Below are positions 11,447 through 21,900 of a DNA stretch of 43,595 nucleotides, piece after piece. The stretch is from a virus. The stretch's first letter is position 1. Every line of letters begins with the position of its first letter. Below the pieces are notes generated by a model. The model saw nothing but the letters and a program-made list of their open reading frames with translations, was not told where the DNA came from and did no database searches. Location: positions 958 through 44,552 of the IMG/VR virus record IMGVR_UViG_3300030406_005861; one strand, written 5' to 3'. Both the position numbers and the translations under genes were made by a program.

Positions 11447-11839
11447 ATGAATACTGAACAGTTGCTAAATTTACACGATGAAACTTGCAGCAAGTGCAAG
11501 GAGATAATGAAAAGAAAAAACAGTGATTATACTGGAGGCAAGAATGCCAAGGACATATTCGCTAATTTTAATTCTTCTGTTATATTAGATATTCATCCAG
11601 TTCAAGGTCTTCTATTACGTCTAATCGACAAGGTTCAAAGAATTCGTTCTTTCACAAATGATAAGCAATTACAAGTTTCAAATGAGTCGGTTGAAGATGC
11701 TTGTGAAGACATTATAAATTATGCAATTCTAGCAAAAGCAATGCTAATCGAAGAAAGAAAAAAGATCGAACAAAATCTACAAAAACAAAAAAAAGAAAAA
11801 GTTTTTACATTAAAAGAAGAATTTCCTTTAGCTGATTAA
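11447..11839 (+). CDS. DUF1599 / Nmad1-like protein, 130 aa
   Basis: EIMKRKNSDYTGG near residue 20, then FANF, a RLIDKVQRIRS helix and ESVEDACEDIINYAILAKAM match the DUF1599 family, also called nucleotide modification associated domain 1. The family is mostly found in phages and has been linked by gene neighbourhood to DNA base modification, with no proven activity known to me. The last ~25 residues are Lys/Gln-rich and flexible. It sits 16 nt after the MazG-like gene in the same operon. Confidence 0.75.
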   Translation: MNTEQLLNLHDETCSKCKEIMKRKNSDYTGGKNAKDIFANFNSSVILDIHPVQGLLLRLIDKVQRIRSFTNDKQLQVSNESVEDACEDIINYAILAKAMLIEERKKIEQNLQKQKKEKVFTLKEEFPLAD

Positions 11840-11918
11840 TTGTGTTTATTTGGCGTTTTTTTGTTCATCCTAGCGTCTTTCTTTATTTGGCTCTTTTGCT
11901 CTCAACCTAGCCTTCTAA

Positions 11919-12737
11919 ATGATTAGGATTGTCACAACTTGTTACAACTGTGAAAAATTTATACGAGATTGTATTCTTAGCGTCTTACTACAAGATTATA
12001 CTGATTGGGAAATGTATATATTTGACGATGCTAGCACAGATAATTCTATAAAAGTGGCAGAAGAAACAATAAATGGCGATCCTAGAATAAAAATTATTAA
12101 AAATCATACAAATATGGGTGCTGTTTTTAATAAAACATTTAACTTTGTTAAGTTTTGTGAGCCAGAAGACGAGGATATTATAGTTACTCTTGATGGTGAT
12201 GATCATTTTATTCACAAACAGACTCTTTGTTATTTGAATAGCCTTTATTTGAATGGCTGGTGGATGACTTATGGAGGAGCATCACATGACAATTGGGTAA
12301 GGTTTCCAGATAATTGGTATACAGAAGTTGATTGGTCAAAATCTTTAAGGAAACAAACATTTTGTTTAGGTCATCTTAGATCACATAAGTTTTTCTTAAT
12401 GAAAAATATAAAAGATGTTGATTTAAGATACAAAGATGGAACCATTTTTAAATTTCCTGAAGATGTTATTTTATTCATACCAATGGCAGAAATGTCTGGT
12501 GAGAAAAAAACACATCATTTTGAACAATCTCTGTATTTTTATCGTTTTCATAATAACTGTGATGGAGCAAGACCCGAAATAGATGATCATAGAGCTAACC
12601 TAATGATTCGTGATATAACTCGTAGAGATCCTTATCCTAAAAAAACAAAAGAAGAATTACTTAATTATAAATGCGACTGGACTTATAAGATTAAAAATAA
12701 TGAACTTAATAGACGACATACCAACCACAACAGATAA
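11919..12737 (+). CDS. Family 2 glycosyltransferase (GT-A fold), 272 aa
   Basis: The N-terminal signature IRIVTTCYNCEKFIRDCILS, YIFDDASTDNS and IIVTLDGDDHF (DxD-type metal-binding motif) are typical of GT2. These use nucleotide sugars to glycosylate glycans, proteins or occasionally DNA bases. The C-terminal half lacks membrane segments, so it acts in the cytoplasm. The acceptor is unknown. The downstream pyrophosphatase gene starts inside its last 13 codons. About 80 nt of T-rich, hairpin-free sequence separate it from the DUF1599-like gene; no clear promoter was found there. Confidence 0.85.
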   Translation: MIRIVTTCYNCEKFIRDCILSVLLQDYTDWEMYIFDDASTDNSIKVAEETINGDPRIKIIKNHTNMGAVFNKTFNFVKFCEPEDEDIIVTLDGDDHFIHKQTLCYLNSLYLNGWWMTYGGASHDNWVRFPDNWYTEVDWSKSLRKQTFCLGHLRSHKFFLMKNIKDVDLRYKDGTIFKFPEDVILFIPMAEMSGEKKTHHFEQSLYFYRFHNNCDGARPEIDDHRANLMIRDITRRDPYPKKTKEELLNYKCDWTYKIKNNELNRRHTNHNR

Positions 12738-13284
12738 TTTTGAACACGTTAATTGTGTTATTGAAATCCCAAAGGGAACAAATACAAAATACGAATATGA
12801 TGAGAATTTAAATATATTTAAATTAGATAGGTGTTTAGTCTCGTCTCTGCAATATCCTATTAATTACGGCTTTATTCCACAGACTATAGCACTTGATGAT
12901 GATCCCTTAGATGTATTGGTATTTAATCATGACCCTATAGATAGAGGTGTTTTAGTTTCCTGTAGAGTATTAGGTGTTCTTGGGTTTATAGATGGTGGTA
13001 AAGTAGATAATAAAATTATTGCAGTGCCTGACTGGTCTCCAAAAGAAAAATATAAAACATTATCAGACATTGAGCCAGAACATTTAAAAATTTTTAGAGA
13101 GTTTTTTAAGATATATAAGATAGACAGAAATTCCTCAACAGAAGTTGGTAAATGGGCAGGTAGGACAAAAGCAAATAAGATTACAAAAGAGGCTCATAGA
13201 AGATGGAAGATTAAAGGAGGTGACGAGAAGATGTATTGGAAATGGATTGAAAAAGTTAAAAAAGCAGATTATAATATGAAGTAG
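12700..13284 (+). CDS. ppa: Soluble inorganic pyrophosphatase (family I), 194 aa
   Basis: It hydrolyses PPi to two phosphates. All key family-I residues can be placed: E22, K30, E32, R44, Y52 and Y56 in YPINYGFIPQT, the acidic cluster DDDPLD (D66, D68, D71), and D98, D103 and K105 in DGGKVDNK. Length is near the bacterial 175-190. Pyrophosphatase is rare in phages. Here it can pull forward PPi-producing reactions such as MazG hydrolysis or sugar nucleotidylation. It overlaps the glycosyltransferase gene by 38 nt in another frame, indicating coupling. There is no internal Met that would give a better start. Confidence 0.9.
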   Translation: MNLIDDIPTTTDNFEHVNCVIEIPKGTNTKYEYDENLNIFKLDRCLVSSLQYPINYGFIPQTIALDDDPLDVLVFNHDPIDRGVLVSCRVLGVLGFIDGGKVDNKIIAVPDWSPKEKYKTLSDIEPEHLKIFREFFKIYKIDRNSSTEVGKWAGRTKANKITKEAHRRWKIKGGDEKMYWKWIEKVKKADYNMK

Positions 13285-13286
13285 AT

Positions 13287-13868
13287 ATGACAGACAATGT
13301 AAAAAATTTTTTTAATAGCGAGAAGGAGGGTAGAGATCCTATCTTTGAATTTGTTGGTAAATTTTTTGATCATCAACCACTAAATATTGGGGAGATAGGA
13401 TGTGCGAGGAGCGAGAGCGGAAGGGGTGCTGATGGTTGGTCTACGTTTTTTTGGGCAGATTATGTATATAAAAATGGAGGCAGTTTAAAGGTTTGCGATA
13501 TTGAAAAAGAAGCAATTGATTTTGTTAATGACACAATTCCAGAAAAATATAAAGTAGAATCTTTCTATATGTCTGGGACTGATTTTTTGAAAGAAAAACA
13601 ACCTTTTGATTTTGTTTATTTAGATGGGAGCAATGATCGAGAACAAACAAGAAAACAATTTTCTTTAATAGAAAAAACTACAAGGGTTATTTTAGTTGAT
13701 GATTGGGATACTAAAGGATTTATCAGAGACGAAGAAGAACTAAAAAAATTTAAAGAAGCTGGTTTTATTTTTTGTATGATGAAACATATTGGTGGTTTGA
13801 TGAGTTTTATTATCAGACAAGAGGATAAAGATAAAATGTATAAACTAACTTATGAAAATTCAAATTAA
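13287..13868 (+). CDS. Class I SAM-dependent methyltransferase-like protein, 193 aa
   Basis: LNIGEIGCARSESGRGADGW matches a motif I position after a beta strand, KVCDIEKEAIDFVND gives the acidic motif II residue, and PFDFVYLDGSNDREQ gives the strand with a DGS element seen in small-molecule or sugar methyltransferases of the Methyltransf_24 type. Motif I is degenerate, so substrate and even activity are uncertain. It lies 2 nt after the pyrophosphatase gene and overlaps the cupin gene by 17 nt, consistent with a nucleotide-sugar or small-molecule pathway. Confidence 0.65.
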   Translation: MTDNVKNFFNSEKEGRDPIFEFVGKFFDHQPLNIGEIGCARSESGRGADGWSTFFWADYVYKNGGSLKVCDIEKEAIDFVNDTIPEKYKVESFYMSGTDFLKEKQPFDFVYLDGSNDREQTRKQFSLIEKTTRVILVDDWDTKGFIRDEEELKKFKEAGFIFCMMKHIGGLMSFIIRQEDKDKMYKLTYENSN

Positions 13869-14181
13869 AGATATAAAAGGAGAGATTGTTAAAGACAACG
13901 AAACTTATTTACTCAAAGATAATAAAGCTTTAAATAATCTTATATTAAGTAGCACTAGATTAAAACCTCATAAAAAAACAAGAGGTCATAGCCACGAAGG
14001 TAAAGAAGAGGTCTACTATTTTGTTGAAGGAGAAGGAGATATGCTTCTTGGAGATGAAAGCTTCCATGTTAAAGAAGGAGATGTAGTCTTAATTCCTGAT
14101 GGAGTATTTCATCAAGTAGATAATCCAACAGACAAAGATTTATACTTTGTTTGTGTATTTGAAGGATCTAGAGATCATTAA
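13852..14181 (+). CDS. Cupin_2-type protein, 109 aa
   Basis: Cupin motif 1 is GHSHEGKEEVYYFVEG (two His and Glu as metal ligands) and motif 2 is GDVVLIPDGVFHQV, about 20 residues later, in a small single-domain beta-barrel. Such cupins include sugar isomerases, epimerases and metal-binding dioxygenases; the exact reaction is not clear. It overlaps the methyltransferase gene, and its TAA overlaps the next ATG (TAATG). A second cupin heads the sugar cassette at 39783. Confidence 0.85.
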   Translation: MKIQIKDIKGEIVKDNETYLLKDNKALNNLILSSTRLKPHKKTRGHSHEGKEEVYYFVEGEGDMLLGDESFHVKEGDVVLIPDGVFHQVDNPTDKDLYFVCVFEGSRDH

Positions 14182-14345
14182 TGAATTATTCTACCTTATT
14201 TCTTTCTATATCATTCATCCTAGGAAGTGAATTATTATACTCTGTAGGTGCTTTTTTATTAATTTTAAATGCATACAACCAAGAGAGTTTACGTTTAGAC
14301 GCTTATTTGTGTAAAATTAAGTGTGAACTTGATTGTAGTATCTGA
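14181..14345 (+). CDS. Small membrane protein, 54 aa
   Basis: ATG 14181 in a TAATG overlap with the cupin stop; TGA 14343-14345. Product MNYSTLFLSISFILGSELLY, continuing hydrophobic to about residue 31, then a polar tail with four cysteines (YLCKIKCELDCSI region). Predicted to have one transmembrane helix. The overlap with both neighbours supports reality. Unknown function; the cysteine tail could bind a metal or form disulphides. Confidence 0.55.
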   Translation: MNYSTLFLSISFILGSELLYSVGAFLLILNAYNQESLRLDAYLCKIKCELDCSI

Positions 14346-14648
14346 CTTAAGCTTAAACGAAGGACTTTATTTCAGATATTTATCCATGACCGCCAAGTCA
14401 TACTTGGAAATGGATGTATTAGTAGAAGCCCAAAAAGATCAAAGGGACTATTACTTTAAAATACTAAAGAAAAAAGGTTTTTACGATTACGTTTCTGATA
14501 TTATTTGCCCAGAAGACAGAGAAGCTGGCATCAGAATTGATACTGAATACAACTACCCACTAACTGTGGTAACAGAATCCATATGTTGCACTAATGCAAT
14601 GTCACTTATCATGCAAGTGAAAGCATTAGGTTATATTGAAGACAGTAT

Positions 14649-14652
<4 letters not shown>
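14323..14652 (+). CDS. Hypothetical protein, 109 aa, GTG start
   Basis: Begins (GTG) MNLIVVSDLSLNEGLYFRYL and contains FYDYVSDIICPEDREAGIRI, then a helical C-terminus. The alternation VVSDLS...VSDIICP suggests an alpha/beta Rossmann-like fold, but the family is not recognised. No Shine-Dalgarno is seen; the start overlaps the end of the 54-aa gene by 23 nt. It is the last gene of the plus-strand sugar operon; its stop faces the convergent fibre block. Confidence 0.65.
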
Positions 14653-15143
<491 letters not shown>

Positions 15144-15184
15144 GACAAATTATATCTTTTATTGTTAATAATATCTACACATAA

Positions 15185-15877
15185 TTACACAAAAAAGGAT
15201 TTTAAATGCCCGACTCTTAATTTAGGCACAATTAGAGGCTTTATTCCTAGTTTTTCATATACATTTCTACAAAAACTAACATCTTCAAAGCTTAAATCAT
15301 TAACTTCAAATCTCTCTCCCTCTATCCTTGGATGCTTACAATTATCAATATTAGCCTCTTTAAGAGGATAATATGGGTAATCCATTTGCTCGTAAATTGA
15401 CCTATGAACTTTAGTGAATCCAAATCCACACCAATCAACTTGAATTAATTTACTTGGGTCTTTCTTTGCTGTTTCATCAAGCCATTTTACTGAAGTGAAT
15501 GGCATATGAAGGTTTTCTCTGAAAAAATCTTCATTCCAATTACCTACCATAGCTTTATCTGAGTAATCAGACCTATACCATCCAGTAACAAACTTTTTAT
15601 CTGGCGGTATACTAAGCATATGTTCTATCTGCTCAATATTAAATCTTACATCAGAGTCAATCCAGAAGAGCCACTCGGCTTTTGGCGGGGAAGTATCTGC
15701 AAATCCACCTCCTCCTGTAGCCAAGAAATTACGTGCAAAGTTTAAAAATAAACCATTACAAGTCAAAATAGCGGCGTTGTTCTTATCGCACCAACTTTGC
15801 AATTCTAGATATTGCCCGAAACACTGACCTTGGATTCCTCTGTGATCAATGGGAATTAAAAATACGCAGTTTAACAT
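15185..15877 (-). CDS. Glycosyltransferase-like protein (GT-A), 230 aa
   Basis: A GT2/Anp1-like core: N-terminal NCVFLIPIDHRGIQGQ, then FARNFLA, and EWLFWIDSDVRFN containing a DxD-type motif, and IQVDWCGFGFTKVHRSIYEQ in the acceptor region. No membrane segment. Phage proteins of this form modify host glycans or the virion. It lies between the acidic protein and the largest fibre genes, so glycosylation of a fibre is possible but unproved. The start was moved to ATG 15877; the codon before it is TTG. Confidence 0.8.
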   Translation of the reverse strand: MLNCVFLIPIDHRGIQGQCFGQYLELQSWCDKNNAAILTCNGLFLNFARNFLATGGGGFADTSPPKAEWLFWIDSDVRFNIEQIEHMLSIPPDKKFVTGWYRSDYSDKAMVGNWNEDFFRENLHMPFTSVKWLDETAKKDPSKLIQVDWCGFGFTKVHRSIYEQMDYPYYPLKEANIDNCKHPRIEGERFEVNDLSFEDVSFCRNVYEKLGIKPLIVPKLRVGHLKSFFV

Positions 15878-15915
15878 CAATTTATTATAGATTTTAAATC
15901 TACAATATCAACTGA

Positions 15916-18900
15916 TTATCCGTATCTCCAGTAAGATCCATCAGAGTATACTGGTGCAACAGCACTGCCTCCTGCATATACTGTTTGTCCTAAAACAGCA
16001 GACCCAAAGGTATAATAAGAGTTGTTCACCATAGCTCTTTGTCCTGCTGGAGAGGCTGAAGGTAAAGAACTAATAGAGTAAACTTTTGTTTGTATTGTTC
16101 CTTGAACTTCTAATTTTGAAGCTGGGGAAGTTGTCCCTATGCCCACATCTCCATCTGAAGCTATTGTAACACCAGCAGATGCTGTTGATGTTCCACCATT
16201 TGGTCTGAACCTAAACCCTTTGTTAGACGAAGCCGCGAAATACATGTGGTCAGTAGGCTTGGCAAAGATCCTGTGGTGACCGTTTGTTAAGTTTGTGGTT
16301 CCAATACCAATAGCTCCATAGGTGCCTCCAAAGGTTTCATCAGAACCCAAGGTCATATTTGATACAGAGCGCATCTTACCTTCAACAGTGAGCAGCATAT
16401 CAGGACTATTTGTATTGATGCCAACTTTGTCAGCAGATCCATCTACATAAACTAAATTATCAATTGTGTTACCTTTTACTTGTAGATCATTATTACCTGC
16501 GGCTTCATTGATTGTTACTTTAGAAGAATTGAACTTAATCATTTCTTCGCCAGCAGCGAACATTCTGAAAGTGTCGGTTTCAAATGCTAAATAAGTATTA
16601 GTATCTCCAGCATGGATGAGTTTATTAGTTATGGTTACATCACCATTTACATCTAATTTAGTAGCTGGAGATGTTGTTCCTATACCTACATCACCACCTT
16701 GTAGAATAGTTAGTCTTTCTTGATTATTTGTAGCTAATGCTAAAGGTTTATTTTCAAGATTCCATAGAAATGCATGAGTGGCATTAAGTCCTAATCTTAT
16801 TCCATCATTACTAGTTATACCTTGATCTATGGTCTGTATTCTTAACCCTGCATTGCTTTGCGCTCTAATATACGTTTCAGCATTAAATTCAGCACCTCCA
16901 GCTACATCTAGTGTATTACTTGGATTAGTGACTCCAATTCCCACTCTATCAGTAGAAACATCTACATAAAGAGTGTCTGTATCCACAAGGAAATCACCGT
17001 TTACAACATTTGTTGTAGAACCAATGATTAATTTATTTTCCCCTCTATAGAAGGTAAACTCACCATCTGAATTAGTAACAAAAGAAAGATCTGCCGATTC
17101 GTTGCCTACAGTCCCATCTCCAAACTCTACAGCAGCGAGCGTAGCGCCTAACCCTATAAATTTACTACTTTGTGTGACTATATTGCCATTAATATTTATA
17201 GTGCCGACATTAAATGTTCCGTCATCAGAAGGAATACCAGCAGCGCTATAACTACCCCAATTAAGTTGTCCATTAGCCCCCATCCACAATGAATTAGAGA
17301 CTCTACCACCCCAATGAAAATTTAAATTAGGAGAATATTTATCAGCACTTTGATTAAGTCCGACATTATCTCTTTCTAAAATACTTATAGGAGAATTTTG
17401 CCAGTCATCGTTATTTGTAAGAGTTGTCTCAAAATCCGACATTCCTCCCCTTACAGAGAACTTTGAAGGGCTAGTTGTTCCTATACCAAAATTCCCACCA
17501 TTAATGTAGCTAGTTCCATTATTTAATAATTTTATATTACCTCCAACATTTAATGTTGCTGCTGATGATCCTGCATCACCTATGTGTAATTGAGGATTAG
17601 CACTTGTATTTGGTTGCAGCTTGATCATGTCTGACGGATCAGTTGGCGCACCTCCTTCATATGTGCCAAAGAAAGTTGAAACTCCTTGGCAAAGCATATA
17701 GTTCGCAGAACCTTCAAGCTGATTCCTATACAATATAATAGGATTGATTGCTGTAGAGGCTGCATTTGGCCTCAAATGTAACATTGGAGCGCCAACAGAA
17801 GTCTGCACTTCTAGTTTAGTGTCAGGATCATCTGCGCCTATACCAACATTTCCACCAGCATCAAAATGAACTTTATTAGAGCCATTATTTCTTATAATAA
17901 CTCCATTACTAGCAGTAGTATCTATTGCTGTAGCAGTGCCATAAGCCTCAAATCTTGCTACATGATTGTTATTCTGAACTATTGTTGTGGCTCTATTAGC
18001 ATTTTTATAAACATGTAGCTTTACTTCATTTGTTTGACTATGAGTGTTGATCCCTACTCCAACACTACCCATAAATGAAGCTCCTGTATCACTTGTTGGG
18101 GTATTTAATATCTCTTTTAAAGTCGGTGTGCTTGCTTCTAATGGCTCAAATCTTGGTCCCCACCAATAAGTTTTAGAACCTGTATTAGAATCATAGTAAT
18201 TATAAACTCTTTGTCTTGATGTGTTAAAATTACTTGATAGTCCATCACTAGGATCTCCGCTATCAGTAAACTTAAAAGAATTGGCACTAGCTAATTTTCT
18301 ACCATTTCTATCGTAAATACCTCCTTTTGGATGATTAGATGTCCCAGTGTGACCACTATCAAAAATATAGCCAACAAACAAATACCACTGCCCAGTTTCT
18401 CCAAACGTGTTTAATGTATTACCACCAAGAAAATATGGGTTAGTATTGTAAGTGCCATTTAGGTTATTTACATAATTTGTTCCTAAATACAAATTACCGT
18501 CAGCGGGAGTATCGGTTTCTTTCTTAACCCAAACAGAAGTTCTATATGATTTACCTCTATCTACAATAAATGTATCTGAATTCCAGCCTCCATCATCATT
18601 ATCAGAAGAATCCTGATTAGGAGTATACCACAAGATAGCAGGTTCTCCGAATGGGTTGTGACCATAAATTCTAGCGTTTTCTGTTTCTAGACCATTTCTT
18701 GGGAAAGAAGGAGTCGAGCCGCTAACCTGTGGTCCATAAAGAAGCCACTCATATGATTTTAGTAAGTTACCATCTACCGCACCCTTATGTGGCATGACAT
18801 AACCATCTTGATCTATACCCCAAGCATTGTCATGATTACCTGCTTGATTGTTACCATCAGCAGCAGATAAAGTATCTATGGTAAGATAATCTCTTCCTTT

Positions 18901-21900
18901 GTCTCCACCATTAGATTGATAATTTATTTTTACTCCATAAGTATCACTTTCTTGGAGCCAAAGAGTGGCAGAGTTTGTTGTAGTAGAAGAATCTCTAACC
19001 TTTAATACTGGGTCACTTGCTTGTAGATGTAGTAAAGTATCAGGACTAGTGGTTCCTATCCCAACATGACCATTAACATCAAATCTGACTCTTTCTGATC
19101 CATTATTGAAAAATGTGGTTCTGTAACCATTTTGAGCAGAGAACCTAAAGTTTCCTTCCATGTCTATATTGGAAGTATCACTGTTCGCGGTCCTTGTGAT
19201 ATTTATTGGCCCTTTTACATGAAGCTTTGAAGTAGGGTTAGTTATACCTATACCAACATCTCCAGCAGGATCAATTCTCAATCTCTGCTGTCCCGCAGTA
19301 ATCAATGCAAGATCATCAGTAGTTATTCTAGACATGCCCATATTGACATCATCATAGAAACCATAATCAGCCTCACTAGCAGAACCTGCACTACTAACAA
19401 CCATTCTACCTTTGTTGGTAGAGTTTCCAACAACTAATGTTAAATCTGCTTCACCAGTAAAATGGAAAGAAGCTCCTCCACCTTGTGATAAACCATCTGC
19501 GTGTTTATAGGTTATGTTCGCAGGTTGTAGAGCAGTAGACTGATCAATAAATTGTATACTTGCCCCATTAGAATTGTTTTCGTTTCTGAGTTTTAGTAAA
19601 GGGGCATTATTTGCGACAGCGGCTTTTATATCTAATGGTGCGCTAGGGCTAGTTGATCCTATACCGACATTACCATCTGCCGCCAGATCTATAACATCTG
19701 TGCCTCCTACAATAATTTCTACATGACCTTGACTTCCATCATAGTATGATCTCATTTTATGGTTCTTGGAACCAGCACCATCAAATATGAGATATTGACC
19801 ATTTGTGACGCATATATTGCCACCAACAACTCTTAATAATTCATCAGGATTAGTTGTCCCTATCCCAACATTACCACCTCCTAGGATGGTCATCCTTCTG
19901 GTATCGTTTGTTCTAAAATTTAAAGAATTATTTGATCCTACTATAATATCATAAGCGCTACTAGCATAGACCTGAGAACTCTTAAAATCAGCGAACGCAG
20001 TGCTGGAAGAAGCCTCTGCTCTTATATTACCTTTTACATGTAAAGGTGTTGAAGGAGCAGTTAATCCTACGCCAACTCTATTATTTGTGCTATCTACATA
20101 TAAAGTATTTGAATCAAAGTTTACATCACCATGTATTGCTAAAGTTCCTGCGTCATTAGATAGACTACCTCTGACTCTTAAATCTGTTTGAACATAAGCT
20201 CCAGCACTTGCACTAGCATAGAAGTAATTATGCTCTACAGTTACAACACCGTCATTTCTAACCATGAATAACTTTTGGTCGTCACTATCTCTAACATGAA
20301 GAGATGTAGTAGCATTGCTATTTCCTGCACCTTTAACTTCTAGAGTTGCATCTGGATCACTTACTCCAATACCAACTCTGCCTTCAGAGGAATCTACATA
20401 TAAAGTGTCTGTATCGACATAGAAATCGCTGTCCCCATTAAACCCTCCTATAGTTGTATTTCCTTTTCTGAAATAGATTTGTCTGCTCGCAGGAGTGTTG
20501 ATAAAAGTATCTCCTGCGCTGCTTTGCAATAAAGAATAATTACTTGTGGTGGCATTATCAAGATGAGCAAATCCTGCATGATCTCCAAAACCTACATGAC
20601 CAATATGCGCTCTACCTATTTGTGCTGATACATCTGTATTTGTATAAACTTCTAGTCTTTGACTAGGATTAGTGAGTCCTATACCCAAACGCCCCTGTGA
20701 TGTCAGACGCATCTTTTCAGTTTCACTACCAGCAGCGAAGCTGTCGTGCATGGTGTAAAACGCTATGTTTGTTTGCAGGAAAGATGGATTATTATTTGTC
20801 CATACATTGGCTATTTTACTGGAATAAACACCACCTGCTCTACCCATAACAATGCCAACTCCATTTCCAGCAGTTGATGTTGTAGCTACATTATTATGAA
20901 TAAGTAATCCTGTAACAATCCCAGCCACTGAAGAAGTTTGAACTTCTAACTTACTAGACGGATTACTTGATCCTATACCTACACTACCTGCCGAGGTAAT
21001 GTAAACCTTTTCAGAGCCATTTGTTCTAAAGCTCATACTATCATCAGAATGATCATAGTTTATTCGCCCAATTGAATTGTTACTATTATCTCCAAAAACA
21101 ATTCGACCTTGATTGCTAGCGTCACTTATTATCTGGATACCATCAATACCATCACCTCTTATGGCTAGTGAATAAGCTGAATCTACAGTTCCTGCTCCTC
21201 CGTTGTCTATCTGCAACTTTGTTGCTGGATTAGTTATGCCTATACCAACATTGCCCTGCATATAGACATTCCCATTAACACCCTCAATGGAAAATCTCTC
21301 TGCTCCATCCTGAACCAACTTTAACAAAGGATTTCCTGCTCCAACATCATATAGCTGTAGGTAATCACTTGGTGTTGTTCCTGCTGACCCAAATACAATC
21401 TTTCCTTGGTTTGGTATTCTAATATTTCCACCTACATCTAATGTTTGATCTGGGTCAGAGAGTCCTATACCTACTTTACCATCACTTCTAAACCTAACAA
21501 TTTCTGACCCTTCTATTTCAAGCGTCAGATGATTATTATTAATAATCTCCCAATCAGAACCTCCTCTTCTTAAATGTAATCTTGCTTCGTGGGTTCCTGC
21601 ATCTTCATGAATGCATAACTCTGTATCAGCGCCGTTCTTGTAAATTTCTAGTTTTCCAAAAGTCGGACTCGTTGTTCCTATGCCAACGTCACCGCCATTG
21701 AAGAATGAATCACCGTTTGTCTCTAGTCTTATAGTCTCTGTTGCTGATGCGTTAAAAATAGAAAATCTAGGATGATTACTATTGAATGCAGAGTCGAGAA
21801 CTTTGCGGTTAGAGTTGGTCGTGTTCGTTATCGAAAATGGAGACTGACTATTTGTAGTCCAAACCTCTAATCTAGATCCATCTAAAGTTCCATCTGCTTC